The notes: a model not told the origin generated them from the letters alone. 64,000 bases of DNA from Coniferiporia sulphurascens (GCA_002794785.1 NBBA01000001.1:806001-870000), one strand, 5' to 3'. Counted from the stretch's first letter, positions 1 through 12,963 are shown. Numbers and translations are program-made.

Positions 1-1847
1 AAATTCAATCTAGGTATATGCGAATCTCCGGTTTCGCCGGCGAGATTTTACGTGGGGAGCGTACCGTGCACGAAACATTTCCGGTGAAAGATCTGCAGGA
101 TTATTGGTCTTCACGACCGAAGTACGAGCCCCTTCCCATCCAACCTGAGCCATCTGCATCTTCATCGTCATCCGCTGGTCCCAGCGGAAGCACCAGCGGC
201 ATTGAAATGACATACGAAGAGTGGTGTGAACAGGAAAAAGAAGGAAAAGAGGATCTTCCCCCACCACCGTATACTCTCGAACAAGAAGCTGCTGCTACGC
301 CTACCGGCGCACCAGCTGGAGGTTCATCTTCACAGGTTCAGGGATTACAACAACGGCAGCAAACCCAGCCCGTCTCGCCTGGGCAAGCGCCGCCTGGACA
401 ACGTCCGCCAGTGCCCATACAGTCTCGCCCTACATCGCTTCCGGCGGACTCATCTCCATATCCCTCAGGCCGCCGGCCTAACTCACAGGGCGCCCAGGAA
501 CCCGGGTTGAATCTTCATTCATCCCCTGGAACACCGCAGATTCAGTACGTAAATGGATCTACGTCGTTGCCGTCGTCTCCGCCACCTCAACAGGGGCATT
601 TACATCCGCAGGGCGCAAGGAGACCGGGCGGTCCAGTACCCGGGGAGATATTTTATCATCCTCAGCCTCCTCTTCCTCCTCAGCGCACTCGTCCTCCGCC
701 ACAGCAGCCGACGTGGAATTCCCGCCCACAGCAGCAGTCGTACGCTGGTCCCCAAGCGCAGGGAAGCCTCTCCTTGTCCGTCTCAGAGCTGAACGGCCAG
801 TTCGGGCGCCAGTCCCTCAGTGATGCACCCAGCCCCTCGTCGCAGAGCATGATGCAAAACCCGTATAGCCCGCAGAATGTAGGCAACCAGGCAGACGCCC
901 GCTGGCAGCAGCCACAGCCACCCCGTCCCACCGTCGGCCCGCAGTGGCCACCACCGGAGTGGGGTATGCAGTCCCCTCCTTCGCGCCTTGCAACAATGTC
1001 TCCGGCAAACCAGCCGCAGCGTCCTCCGACCCGCCCTCCGACGCGTCCCCCGACGCGTCCTCCAACTGCACCTCACTCAGGGCACTATGGACCTCCTTCT
1101 CCCTCCACATCACCGTATCCTCCGCCCAGCCCTGGGACCGCTCCCGGTCCGTGGGAATATAATGACGGCACGGCGTTCCCAGAGCCCAGTCCGGGGCCCG
1201 CATCGTACATGTCGTACGGGCCACCCCCGATGCCGCCGCGCCGACGGCGGTCTTCATCATCAGCGGACCCACCATTGCTACGCCCCTCAGTGTCGACATA
1301 CCCCTCTATGTACCCCGACGCGGCGCGTCCCGCCCAGGCCGGCTGGAACGACTATTTACCCGAACCGGGTACGCCGGGAGGGTTCTATGCAGGCCCGCCG
1401 CACGCACACTACCCCGCGCCGGGCCCGGGCCCTGTGTCCACCTACCCGCCTCCTCCGGTCCCTCCCCGTGAGTTCACTCTTTTTTTCTTTTGCCGCGATG
1501 CGAAGGCAGACGCTAATGCGTCTCGGCAGGACGTACAGGTCCCCCGGCTCCGGTTTCAGTGTCACCTGGACAGATCATGCCGGGCGGTCTGATTCCCGGG
1601 CGGCTCGGCGGGGCAGCATCCAATGCATACGCATACACTCTTGGAGCGGTAGATAAGGTCGCAGGTACTAGCACGCGCCGGCGGGTAGAGGACGGCGTTG
1701 GGACGATCTCCACTGGTACGTCTGCTTTCTCGCTTGGACTCTGCTGTGATTTCGCTCTCATGGCGTGTCGTCTGGTACTGATCATGTTCTGCATCTGGCT
1801 TCGCTCAACTAGCGGGTTCTAAAGTGTATCAGAACTTTAGGAGATAG
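1..1847 (+). CDS. Proline-rich low-complexity protein, C-terminal part (5' end outside window)
   Basis: The protein is rich in Pro, Ser, Gln and Gly. It has an acidic patch (MTYEEWCEQEKEGKEDLPPPPY, near residue 63 of the ATG-18 frame, containing a PPPPY/PY-type motif) and RPPT repeats around residue 335. I read two introns. Intron 1468-1529 has donor gtgagt, a ctaat branch site and a cag acceptor. Intron 1716-1812 has donor gtacgt. Splicing the second gives a short tail ending GSKVYQNFRR and a stop at 1845-1847; reading through instead gives a hydrophobic tail ending at 1822, which is less convincing. The frame is open to the left edge, so the true start is probably upstream, although ATG 18 could be it. 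The function is not recognised. PY motifs and proline tracts suggest binding to WW or SH3 domains, which is inference. It lies outside the duplicated block. Confidence 0.7.
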
Positions 1848-2766
1848 GAAAGCAGAAAGTGTGACGAGCGGTGGTGGATGTGGGCGGAGAGAAATTACGA
1901 ATTGTGATGGTAGACTCAGTCATCTTTTTTCTTCTCCGCTTCTCCGCCGGATTTAGTCGCTGAGACAAGACGATTTGAACAGAATCGAGCCCGACTTCCG
2001 CCATGTATCGCGTAACCTCCGTGTATCTTGAATAGCGCTGTTATTACTTTATCCTTTGTAACTGGTCTGGCCTTCCGTTTTCTCCATCTGTTGTACTCCT
2101 AGAAAGCATACTTACATATGTACCGCATGCTCGTGCTTTAAACATTTTGTAGTATGTAAACTAATCACGGGAGTAAAGAATGGCTTTAAAAAGGCCTTTC
2201 GTCGCCACTAACAGCGCCGTCTCATCTGAGTTGTGATCATCTTGAATCCGAAGTACGAACCTGAATGTCCCGCATGCCGCATTGCATCGTGAATTGTTCT
2301 ATGCAGGCTCCGTTTTTTTTTTACCAATGACTTGACTTTTGTTTTGGAATGCCGATCCGTGGCGCGCCGGATGCTCTCCGAGGAAAGTTTACATGTACTG
2401 TATAATGTTTGTCGCGTATGGCTGACACTGACAAATTAACAAACAAATTATTTTTAGCAGGCTATGGCACCCCCTTTCAAATCGAACTCGACAGGCACGG
2501 AACTTTGTGCTAATAAATACGGACCGTATTCTACAGTACTCAAAAAAAGGTATACAACAAAATAAGGGTATAGTAAAGGTAGGACGAACGTACTAGAGGC
2601 ATCACTGGTCGAATCTGACATCGAGGCAACGATGTATATATAATATACCCTGGCGGCACTGTAGGGTTGTTTATATTTCTGCATTCAAGCGTTCAGTATT
2701 GAGCGAAAAACAGAGCATACTTTACACGTATACACACAGGTAGCAAGTACTTGGAAAAACCGCCTG
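1848..2766. other. Intergenic region and conserved 3' flank of F-box gene A
   Basis: No gene is seen. From about 2280 to 2760 the sequence closely resembles the 3' flank of F-box gene C (22.4-22.73 kb) and more weakly the flanks of B (20.2-20.5 kb) and E (43.85-44.1 kb). Shared words include gtgctaataaata and ggaccgtattctacagta. The F-box genes were therefore copied together with several hundred bases of downstream DNA. Confidence 0.6.
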
Positions 2767-3837
2767 CTAATCCAACGCTCGGGATTTCCACTCCGCCAGT
2801 AACAGTTCGAATTCTTTATTCCCTTCCTCACGACCCGTCGGAATTGGAAGATGCAATTCAAGTCCATCCATCCTCAGTGCCTCAACGTCGTTAAAAAGGT
2901 CTTGGGTGTTTTTTTCATAAGCCGGTAGTCCAACGCCGCGGTGAAATATGGGACGTCTGACTAGCTGCAGTACCGCGGAAACCAACTTCCCGGGAAGCTG
3001 ACGATTCCTGACGTTCGCCGAGACAGACGAGCCTGCCGTATCACCAGCAGAACCGTGAATCACCTTCACGAGCGTCTCGACATTGTCCCTAGGGCTCCAA
3101 TCGCCTACTATCAAGTGAGTCAGCGTGCCATAGCGGGAGTGCATGTCCTCGAGCAGCGGATGAAGGTGCACTATTACTGGCGGAGTTGACCCGATAGTCC
3201 GCGTAGTCTCAACCACGACTCCAATAAGGTGGAGCATTCGCAGAGAAGGCGCCGTTGGAGGGACAAACGGGTTGTCCTCCGCTTCAGGTCTGATGGTTCT
3301 CAAGTTTTGCCTTAAAGTAAGAGTCTTGAGGCGTGGGAGATGCGCTCCGGAAAAAATATCCATAATGCTTTCTTTTGTCAGAGATACCCAACGTAGCACG
3401 GTAATCGTTACGAGCGTCGCGCCAGCGCTGTGCACGAGGGCAGATGAAGAATTCCAGAAATCGTGACTGTGGCCCCGGTAGTACGACCTGACTTCTTCAC
3501 CTTTACGAAAGAGAAAACAACGCTCAGTCATGGTGGGAGCGAAAAACGCCAATGCGTGTTCCATTTTCAAGTCGCAGATAAATAGGTGTTGGATGTTGGC
3601 CCTGGCTCCACCCATCACAGACCCGGAAAGTCGAGCCTCCTTCAGCCTTTTCAGTCTCGCAAGAACCTGTATTAATTGATCCGGTCCGGCGATTATAAGG
3701 GTGCGAAACTCGAGCGGCTCCGCGATCGCGCGGAAGTATTTTGACACTAAGCCCAACCTACGTGCCGTAATCCCAGGGTCGCTGGCACACGCAAAGTCGA
3801 AAATGAGCATGGCGACCTCTGTAGAGCACTTGTCCAT
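2767..3837 (-). CDS. F-box-like protein A (basidiomycete expanded family)
   Basis: This is a single-exon gene of 356 residues. It starts at the MDKCSTEVAMLIFDFAC motif, which opens all five intact copies here; an upstream in-frame Met at 3873 is not conserved. The N-terminal segment (IFDFACASDPG...ARRLGLVSKYFRAIAEPLEFRTL) matches the degenerate F-box of agaricomycete F-box-like proteins. The rest has leucine-rich spaced motifs such as HLPRLKTLTL and APSLRMLHLIG, and ends LLLAEWKSRALD. F-box proteins usually bind Skp1 and choose substrates for SCF ubiquitin ligases; that role here comes from the family. A TATA-like tatata lies just upstream (about 3893). Its closest relative in the window is gene C. 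It sits 3' of MDR1, as D-like remnants sit 3' of MDR2 and MDR3. Confidence 0.75.
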   Translation of the reverse strand: MDKCSTEVAMLIFDFACASDPGITARRLGLVSKYFRAIAEPLEFRTLIIAGPDQLIQVLARLKRLKEARLSGSVMGGARANIQHLFICDLKMEHALAFFAPTMTERCFLFRKGEEVRSYYRGHSHDFWNSSSALVHSAGATLVTITVLRWVSLTKESIMDIFSGAHLPRLKTLTLRQNLRTIRPEAEDNPFVPPTAPSLRMLHLIGVVVETTRTIGSTPPVIVHLHPLLEDMHSRYGTLTHLIVGDWSPRDNVETLVKVIHGSAGDTAGSSVSANVRNRQLPGKLVSAVLQLVRRPIFHRGVGLPAYEKNTQDLFNDVEALRMDGLELHLPIPTGREEGNKEFELLLAEWKSRALD

Positions 3838-4279
3838 ATTGTGAGGGTATGCAAGAAGAGGGAGATTGAGCATGTGAACTTGATGCCTTGGTTATATAGT
3901 TATGATTCTGAAGCGGTGTTTGTTTTAATCACCGGAATTGATGAATCGAGTGCACTGGCGGCCAACCACCGCTGAAATAAGGTGTCGGGTTGAGCAACTG
4001 GCGTAATGGCTGTGATCCGCTTCCCCTACTCTCGTTAAATCACATCAAACCTTTTATGGTCTAAATGTGTTACTGTGATTACAAAATCCCCTCCCCCATC
4101 CCCAAAAAACTAGTGTCCCAAGATTGTGCACTTGCGCCATTTGGTGCTTTAATAATCGGACGATTAGGCGGTTGCCCAGTCGCCGGCTACAAATTTGACA
4201 GGTGGAGGCTGCGCAAGCGCTGTTGCTGAGCATAGCCTTACTGAGCTGCCTGGGCTTGCTGGATCAGGTGGTAACTAAT

Positions 4280-4965
4280 GGACGAGATACACCCGTTTCC
4301 CGGATTTTATACGAAAATGTGTAGTAAGCCGATTTGTGTTGTTGCCATTATGGTGCTTGGACATAACGCGTATCCATCAAGTCGGACGATCGACCTCTGC
4401 CCCAACCCCAACAGACGCGCAGAACAGGTTACAGTTTCACAATACGTACCTTATTTCAAGTTATTTTGTCGGAGGGTTTCATAGCCGAAAGCGCACAGGA
4501 CTTCATCAGTGCAAATAGCGTACTAAATGTTCTTGATAAAGACGGTCGACGACCCGTCACTATCAAAGATCTTTCCGCTAGATAAAACTTTGAATTATTG
4601 GCGCCGTACCAGGAGACGTTTCCTCCCACTCGGCTAACAACATCTCAAGCTCACACTCTCCTTTTAAAGGACGCGTCAGGGTTGGGGATGCACGTCTAGT
4701 CCATCTGCGCAAGGATCCCTTACAGCGTTGTTGATGTTATTTATCCTCTGGATATATTCTTGGGCCATCGTTCCAATCAGGAATTTAGACATGCGGCTCC
4801 ATATGAATATTGCTGAAACTAGCCTTCCGATTAACCGATACTTCGCGATGCATGCGGACGGAGTTCGTCGTCATTGACGGAACCACAAACTACTTTCAGA
4901 AGCACTTCGATGTCTCTGACCCCACCACTGCGGATGATCGAGTCAGTGCACCCAATGTTACATCA
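4280..4965 (-). pseudogene. 3' remnant of an F-box-like gene (D type) with its 3' flank
   Basis: Read on the minus strand, 4600-4960 matches the last third of F-box gene D (41.33-41.69 kb). It includes the segment equivalent to RDIEVLLRIICGSV, the stretch equivalent to RDLCIDGLDAHPP, and the terminal LLAEWEET. Several stops and indels break it. From 4280 to 4570 the match continues into D's 3' flank (41.70-42.0 kb), so the copied unit ran past the stop codon. The N-terminal half is absent. I read it as a truncated duplicate, not a gene. Confidence 0.7.
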
Positions 4966-5196
4966 GTAAATTGGAATTCATACCTTTATTCAGAGTCCAG
5001 ACCCGGCTTTGAATCCATCTGAGATTTTTCCTATTCATGCAACGACTCTGACGACTCTGACAGTAACATACTTCGTCAACGTTGTAATCCCAATTATTAT
5101 ACACACGTGTTCGTACAGCCATTATTAATTGTTACATCAAGCCAGTCGGATAACTTCTTTGCTTTCATCGGGCATTTCGAGACTTACAAACAAGTC

Positions 5197-6557
5197 TCAG
5201 GTACTTTCAACCCCGGGCGTCTCGATAACCCGGTAAACGAGTTTCTCCCCGTGTACCTTGTCACCTTTTAGTAGCGCAAGGCCCTCTTCGACACCCGCTA
5301 GGCCGTTCGGTAAGACCCGCACACGATTCGGGCGGAGTCTAGGCGTGGTCTTGCTGTCAGGCGGGGACGCAAGGTAGTCCGAGATCAGGCGAGAGAATCG
5401 TGCGCAGACTGTACAGATCAGGGTGTAAGTAAGCATGCGATTAGATAAACGGTGACGATATATTGGGGAACTAAACGGGGTTTGTGACTTACAGGATTCA
5501 TCCTTTTCGAAGGCACTGCCGACAAATGTGTTCACTGGCTCGACACCGGGAGGGAAACGTTCCTTCACGTCATCTTTGAGTGGCAGGATGTGTGTCACTT
5601 TGCCTCTTCCGCCGTGAGAAGCCTTGGCGATGGCACAAGCCAGAACAGGCGTAGAGTCACCGGTCACAATTGTATCGTAGGCAGCGGTACATGAGCGTCC
5701 TGATAGAGCTTTCACAAGCGCGTCTTCCTGAATCGGTTTATGAAGTGTGCGGCCGCGTCAATAAGCCTCGGGTATAAAAATGCACTGCTAAAGACTGCTC
5801 ACCAGCTCTGTATCTGACTTGTGCGCACGATAGTCAACGACGATATCTGCGCCGAGTTCTCTAGCGTAGTCGCACGAGAGTCCAGCGACGCCCACCACGA
5901 AGTACCCCGCGCTCTTCGCGAGCTGGACCACATACGCCCCGACAGATGACGACGCGCCGTAGACTATGACGGCTTCCGAGTTGGCTGTTTCAAAACTGGG
6001 TTTGGGGCGTGCTCTGATGACGTGAAAAATGACGTACTTACCTTCTGTCGGCGTGCCAGGGGGCGGCGGCTCTCTCAGACCCAAATTCACGAAAAGTCCG
6101 ATGGCAGCAGTAAATATCGCCAGAGGCAAAGTAGACGCCTCTTCGAAGCTCGTCGAATTCGGGATGGGTATCGTCGTTGAGGCGGGTGCAAGACTGTACT
6201 GAGCATAGCCGCCATACTGCAAAACGTTCCGGAACGTTGGAGGGGCACCACGCGTACGTAATCACTCACCTTGCTCTCTTTCGTGCCCATCTTGGTAAAT
6301 GCCGCCACGCGCTGTCCGAGCGTAAACCCGTCAACGCCGTCACCGAGCGCGGCGACATGGCCGGCAACATCGCTGCCCTCGACGTAGGAGTAGTCATTTT
6401 TCATTTTGGGGTGCTTCCAGTCCTTTGGGTTGGACGCGACGGCGACGTTCTGGACGAGTAGCTCGCGCGGCCCGGGTGTAGGGATAGGGAGACGCTTCAA
6501 CGAGCTCGAGTTCTCGTCGCTGAAGACGCCGAGTTGTGTGCTCAGAGGCTGGGTCAT
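5197..6557 (-). CDS. MDR1: GroES-like / zinc-type alcohol dehydrogenase (enoyl-reductase-like)
   Basis: Five exons encode 363 residues: 6557-6270, 6216-6042, 5984-5803, 5727-5493 and 5408-5197. All introns (53-84 nt) are GT-AG, and every junction keeps frame in all three paralogues, which is strong support. The N-terminal half has the GroES-like fold motifs (PTPGPRELLVQNVAVASNPKD, then EGSDVAGHVAALGDGVDGF and LGQRVAAFT). The central VIVYGASSSVGAYVVQLAK is the Rossmann NAD(P)H-binding loop. Sequence order and length fit the quinone oxidoreductase / ToxD-like trans-enoyl reductase subgroup, which reduces C=C or C=O bonds with NADPH. No structural-zinc cysteine cluster is visible, as expected for that subgroup. 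The substrate is unknown. A TATA box lies at 6628-6635. Confidence 0.88.
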
Positions 6558-6627
6558 TTTTCTCGTGGTCAGGTTATTGCTCGCGGGAAGGAGGGAAAGT
6601 TGTTGGGATGTGGACACGGGGAATGCA

Positions 6628-6635
6628 TATATAAT
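6628..6635 (-). promoter_or_regulatory. TATA box of MDR1
   Basis: tatata-type element about 71-78 nt upstream of the MDR1 ATG. It is conserved in position upstream of MDR2 (17965-17970) and MDR3 (45164-45170), inside otherwise related promoters. Confidence 0.6.
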
Positions 6636-7249
6636 CGCGACTCGGTGGCATGAGATCATCCATGAGCTCATCCCGCAAAGCCTAATCCTCCTCTCGTCTG
6701 TCCTCCAACCACAATATGGTCACAGTTATCCGGTTCACGACGGTGAACGTATATTCAGTCGGTGCAGTACGATGAATATGCGAAAGGAGATGTTGGCATC
6801 TTGAAGCAGGAAAGTCATGGCTTTGATTTTTGATAGTACTTTCGTTTGACCCTATTGCAAACTTTGCAACAGGGGTCACCTTTATTTCCTGGCTTCCACA
6901 GTTCGTGGCCAGCGCCGGAAATTTCAAAGTGAATGTATAATAGTGCAATTTTACAACTGAGGTTTTTTTCGTGAAATAATTATGTTTTGTTGTAAGTCAG
7001 CGGGCAAAAGAGTATGTTTGTCTGTGTTCAACACCCCTTTAAGGCACCTGGTATAGATAGGTTGCAGTGCGTCGTTCAACGCCGACGTACATATGCCAAG
7101 AAAGGGATATAAGGCGCTGCTAGCTGGTTGGGAGAGATACACCTCGGATCACTAATGACGGAGGCTGTACAGGCTGATGGGTGTGCCATTGACTGGGTTA
7201 TCTCTGTACGCCTCTGATTTGACTTGCGACTTGTTGTACATGTAGCATA

Positions 7250-7468
7250 CTATCGTACGATCCCTAGGCCTATTACAAAGTCACATTTTCAGACAAAACT
7301 TGGGTTTCCGGCCTCCACATTATGGGTATAGGGTCGAAAAAATCCTTCGGAACTGTTGTACAGTATATAAATCTTCCTTGCCACTTTTTTCGGCAAAATT
7401 TAGAGATGCCTCCCGCTTGAGACTAATTTTTGTTTAGGAATTGACTTTGTAAAGGAGTCATACGATAG
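7250..7468. mobile_element. Decayed TA-flanked MITE (about 219 bp)
   Basis: The left end reads CTATCGTACGATCC...TTACAAAGTCA and the right end is its imperfect inverted complement (TGACTTTGTAAAGGAGTCATACGATAG). The left flank is TA and the right flank TG, so one side of the target duplication has mutated. The ends match those of the better-preserved element at 53898-54546. TA target sites and this design suggest a Tc1/mariner-type non-autonomous element. No transposase is seen. Confidence 0.6.
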
Positions 7469-9968
7469 TGTGCAATGGAACTTTTTTATCGGCTGCAGCG
7501 GGGATGGAACGATTACAAATCTCCACGTGAGTACATCATGGGGAAACGCTGTCCATTGGACGGAGAATGCCGTGATCTGACGGAAGCATCCGAGTGCACG
7601 CCTTCCCAGACTGTCCATCGATGGCGACCTGTGCTCGCAACTCGCTCTTGACCACCATCGTCGTCTCGCTCAAGTCGCTAGCAAATAAGCCGAACCAATC
7701 AAACAAACATGTCACAATCTGAAATCAACACCGCTATCAATCAAGAGTGAGTAAACGCTGCATTAAACGCCTACATTGATTCTGAACTTTGCAATCGCGA
7801 CACGCAGGGTTTTGTACCTTACCGGTAACTCGTAGTTCGCAATAGTTTGCACTAGTTACGAACTCATGTCCAAACTGCTTTCGTAGAGGTCGAAATCGAT
7901 TTCAAAGGCAACCGTCGGGCCCATCCGATTTTTGTCAAACTCAAGTCTGGCGAGGACTCGCGCAAGTCCACGCGCTTTGGAAAGCGTGATCCCGTAAAAT
8001 GGGTCCTGGCCAACTACCTGTTAGTGCAGTTTCAGATGGCCAGTCCGAAGTCACATGCTGACGAACCAACAGCCGTATTCCAGTGCCTGTGGACCTTTCC
8101 ATTCAGATCGAAGAGGTTCACAAGATATCCCGAAACAAAGATACTGCGGTCTTCAAGTTGGATGTCACGTCTGCGAACGTCAATGGAGGAGGCATCGTCT
8201 CTGTGGAGGGTATGTCATTCTATTCGGTCGGCGCGGAATACTTTTTTCTAAAATTAAATAGCCGCAAACGGAGGAGCCCTCGTGAACCTACTGTTCGTGT
8301 CAGCGGTGAGTGAGCCTCTGGTTCGACACCTCGCACATGCTGACACACCGGAAAGACCAATGAACTCGTCCAACGTCTTGCTAAAGACGCGCAGACTGCA
8401 GTCGGAAAAAAGAAAGTTTTCCTGGAGTCCCTTGGCACGGCAGGAAAGGTCTTGGACGTGCTCATGAAGTTTACGGACCTCGCGGCCGATGTAAGTCTAC
8501 GACTCTCACGTCAATGTATCTCTAACGCATGAGATCTTTGCAGGTTCATCCCGCTGCTAAGACAGCTTTCAAAGTTATTGACGTTCTGTATGAGGTAATG
8601 TGAACAATATATATTCATTGCATGGACGCACGTAGTAACATTTACTATAGCAATTAAAAGGGCAGCAGGAATGTCACGGAGCGACTGCGGATCTCATGAA
8701 TGACTTGGTTTCATTTCTGCCATTTATCAGCGACGACGGTCGTGACCATATCAAGAACGATAGGATCATGCAGACGATTAAGGAGATGCTGGAGCTTTTC
8801 TGCAAGATTTCTGGGTTCGTCGTTGAGTATTCGGGAAAGGGAATGCTAGGTACATTGGAGATCTACTATCTGCTGTTTTTGCATGCTGAACTGTCTTCAG
8901 GAGACCTGTTCTCGTCTAAGACAGATGAGATAGATTCACTGAAGAGTGATTTCGAGAGGCTGAAAGCTGCTTATGATTGGAGCGTTAAGATGGAAGTCTG
9001 GAGATCCGTGATCAGCACAGGTATGCAAAATGTATGTCAAGTTACGGTATTGTTGACATTGGATTTCAGAGAACCATGTGGAGGACATTCAGCTGCGGTC
9101 GTTGCACCCTGCGGGGCAGGCTAGTTACGATATCGGAAAGATGTGTTTGGAAGGGACACGGATGAGTGTTTTGGAGAAGGTTGAGGCATGGGCTGCTTCC
9201 GAGTCGAAGCTATTATGGTTGCATGGTGTGGCGGGATCTGGGAAGAGTGCGATTGCGAACTCGGTTGCGCATATGTTTCGGGAGCGGCAGCAGCTTGCTG
9301 GATGTTTCTTCTGCAAGAGAGATGATCCTGAATGTCGTGAGCCGAAGAATGTCATGCCCACTCTGGCATATGATATTTCTAAATGGTATATGGCCTACCG
9401 TATACTTGTGCTTTCTGCTGTGAAGGGGAAGAACGAGCTTAAGGTCACAAAAAGCTTGCAATGGCAATTTGAGCTCTTGTTTAGGGAGATTCTGAGTGCC
9501 TTGGCTGCTACTCCTGAGGACACGCCGCCGAAGTCTCTGGTCGTTGTCATTGACGCACTGGATGAGAGTGGTGATTCGGGTTCAAGGTCTGAACTGGCGG
9601 AGATGCTTTTAAATATAGCCAATCTCGTTCCGTGGCTCAAGGTATTCATTACTAGCAGGCCTCTACCGGAGCTACAACAAGTCTTCCTTAGCTCCGCGGC
9701 GGAACAGCTTGTTCTAGACATCAATGTTGACATTGTCTCTGGCAATGTGGAGAAGGATATTCTGATATACACCAGGTCCTGTGCTGAGAAATACAAAGTA
9801 GAACTATTGGAGAATCAGATGAAAGACCTTGCATCCAAGGCATCAGGGCTATTTATTTGGATTTTCACTGCCTTTCGTTATATTGATGGGGAGATTGACA
9901 AGCAAGATGCAATTTCCAAACTACTAGCCCAAAACTCGGCAGGCAGCCAAGAGTCTGAACTTGATACT

Positions 9969-10528
9969 TGTTAAGCTCAATGGTTATGTGGTGATCAACA
10001 TTGGGGCTTCCTGATTGTTGAGACTGATGGTACGGCAACGGGGCTTCCTAGATGTCATAAGTCGAAGGTGATCATCAATGGGGCTTCCTGATCAGCAATG
10101 TGGACGCAGTATGCTTCTTAGAGGTGTTGGGTTATGACAAAGTGCCAGATGATGAGGTAAAGCACACAGAGGGCACTAAGGTGCATATAATGGGCTTGTA
10201 TGAACAAAGAGCACAAGCTTAGGGCTTGTGCAGTCTATGTTACATGCTTATATGCTACTCTATGTGTTTGCTACTGTAGGGTCGTGTATGTGGTCATTTA
10301 CATGGCTATGGAAGGTCATGGAAACCCAAGGAATTTCTTGGTAATACATGTTGAGGTATCAGTAAGCAAAGCACATCGTGGTGATGTGATAGGGCATCAT
10401 CATGGCATCTTATGGTGTAAGGCGAATGGAGATGAGTAAGGAAGAGAAATAGGGGAGTTGTGCTGACTGATGATGATGAATGGGGAATGAGTCAGTGCAA
10501 TGTGGGAAAGTAAAGGAAAATTGTAACA
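9969..10528 (+). mobile_element. Solo LTR 1 inside NLR1
   Basis: 560 bp beginning TGTTAAGCTCAA and ending TTGTAACA (TG...CA ends). It is flanked by the 5-bp direct repeat ATACT (9964-9968 and 10529-10533). NLR3 has the uninterrupted sequence at the same place. No internal retrotransposon genes are present, so this is a solo LTR left after recombination. It contains several ggggcttcct words. The first codons it adds bring a stop (TGT TAA). Confidence 0.9.
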
Positions 10529-12404
10529 ATACTATTTATACTCTTGTTCTCAAAGATACATCTGCAAAGTCAAACAGGAATGCACAGATAGTCAGAAGAG
10601 TGCTCAGTGTAATCATCTGCACAGCCAAAAAATAGGCCACTCCCTGAAGATGCACTTTTTCAGTTCTTGGTAGCTTTCCAGGCTGACTTGAGCCACACAG
10701 TTGTCAAAGGAACTATTGACAGGCTTCAAGCTGTTTTGTACAGAGACAAAAGTCAAAATGGTGCAATCCGTGTTTGCCATCCATCTTTCCTTGATTTCAT
10801 GAATTCTGAGATGCGCTCTCATGATTATTGGACAGAGCCTACCTCTACGGACTCTATTATGGCTACAAGGAGCTTGGGAATCATGTCTACTCAGCTGAGA
10901 TTTAATATCTGTAACATGGACACACCATATCTACCAAACAGTGCTATTACAGACCTCCAGGACAGGATTACCCTGCATATTCCACAGCACTTGCAATACA
11001 GCTGCCTCTATTGGATGAATCATCTTGATAGCTCTGGCTTGAGTACAAATGATGTGAAAATGCAAGAGCAATTGGAAAATTTATTTTGCTGTCCAAAAGT
11101 CTTATTCTGGCTGGAATGTCTGAGCATCCTAGGGCAGGTGAAATCAGGTATAGATATCTTAGAGAAGTTCTCAAGACAGTATAAGGTATGTTCATCTGCA
11201 GTATTTACATGAGCTTATTCTGAAAAAGTACCACTCTGTGAATAGTTGTCTGGGATGCCATCTGCTATTGCCCATGACTTGTACAGACTGGTGACTGCAA
11301 ATTACACACCAATATCTGTCAGTGCTCCTCACCTTTACATCTCAGCATTATCATGGGCTCCTACAGAGAGCTCTGTAGCCAAGCAATTGTATCCATACTT
11401 TTCCAACCAGCCTCTTATTACTTCAGGAAATGAGAGAAACTGGAAGACAGAAGTATGGACAGTAAATGCAGGTGATGCAATCAATGCTGTTGCCTACTCC
11501 CCTGATGGAAGACATATAGTATCTGGCTCAGACAGCAACACCCTGAGGATATGGGATGCTCAGACTGGGAGTCCTGTGGGAGAATCTCTCACAGGCTATT
11601 CAGACACTGTCTTATCTGTTGCCTACTCCCTGATGGAAGGCATATTGTGTCTAGCTCAGTCAACAAGACCCTGAGGATATGGGATGCTCAGACTGGGAGT
11701 GCAGTGGGAGAGCCCCTCACAGGCCATTCAGGTATTGTCATTTCTGTTGCTTACTCCCCTGATGGAAAGCACATTATCTCTGGTTCACAAGACAACACAT
11801 TGAGGATCTGGGATGCTCAGGCTAGGAGTCTTGTGGGAGAGCCCCTGACAGGCCATTCAGATGATGTCAACTGTGTTGCCTACTCCCCTGATGGAGGACA
11901 TATAGTATCTGGCTCAGATGACAGCACCCTGAGAATCTGGGATGTTCAGACTGGAAGTGCAGTGGGAGAGCCCCTCACAGGCCATTCAGGCTATGTCTTG
12001 TCCATTGCCTACTCCCCTGATGGAAGGCATATTGTGTCTGGATCACATGGCAGCACACTGAGGATCTGGGATGCTCAGACTGGGAGTCCTGTGGGAGAGC
12101 CCCTCAGAGGCCATCCAGACTGTGTCTTGTCTGTTGCTTATTCCCCTGATGGAAGGCATGTTGTGTCTGGCTCACATGACAAGACCCTGAGGATATGGGA
12201 TGTAACCAGTCCAGTAACAGTTTCCAAAATGGGAAAGAAATTTTTCTCAAACAGTATTGATGATGATGGGTGGATGAAAGATGACTCTGGCAATTTTCTG
12301 TTCTGGTTCCCATATGAGCATCTTCATGCAAATTATGATACATCTATTCTACACCTCCTGGGTGGCAGTCCGCTCAAGTTTGATTGGGAGAAACTACGGG
12401 TATG

Positions 12405-12963
12405 TGTTACAATTTTCCTTTACTTTACCCTATTGCGCTGACTCACTTCCTCTTCGTCATCATCAGTCAGCGCAACTCCCCCATTCCTCTGTCTTACTCA
12501 TCCTTATTTCACCTTGCGACATAAGATGCCATGATGACACCTTACTGCACCATCATGACATGCTTTGCTTACTGATCACCGTACTTGTATTACCAAGGCA
12601 CTCCTTGAGTTTCCATGACCTTCCATAGTCTGGTAAACACACCTAACCAAGTCGCTACAGTAGCAAACACATAGAGTAGCATATAAGCATGTAACTTCAG
12701 TAGCACAAGCCCTAAGCTTGTGCTCTTTGTTCATACAAGCCCATTATCTGCTACCACCAGTCTACTGTGTGCCACTTGGCCATTAGTCGCTTTGTCGTAA
12801 CCCGACTCGCTATAGAAGCCTACCACGTCCACATCGCCAATCAGGAAGCCCCATCGACGATCACCTTCGACTTACGACATCTAGGAAGCCCCGTTGCCGT
12901 ACCATCAGTCCCGACAATCAGGAAGCCCCGACATCGATCACCATGTAACTGTTGAGCTTAACA
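12405..12963 (-). mobile_element. Solo LTR 2 inside NLR1 (opposite orientation)
   Basis: 559 bp, the inverted relative of LTR 1: it begins TGTTACAATTTTCC and ends TTGAGCTTAACA. It is flanked by GTATG (12400-12404 and 12964-12968). It lies within the last 60 nt of the receptor's coding sequence; NLR2 and NLR3 show the empty site. The copies differ at many positions, so they are either old or from different source elements. Confidence 0.9.

Noticed and set aside
680..1299. Minus-strand ORFs opposite the proline-rich gene
   Set aside because: Mirror-frame artefacts of CCN/GGN-rich codons.
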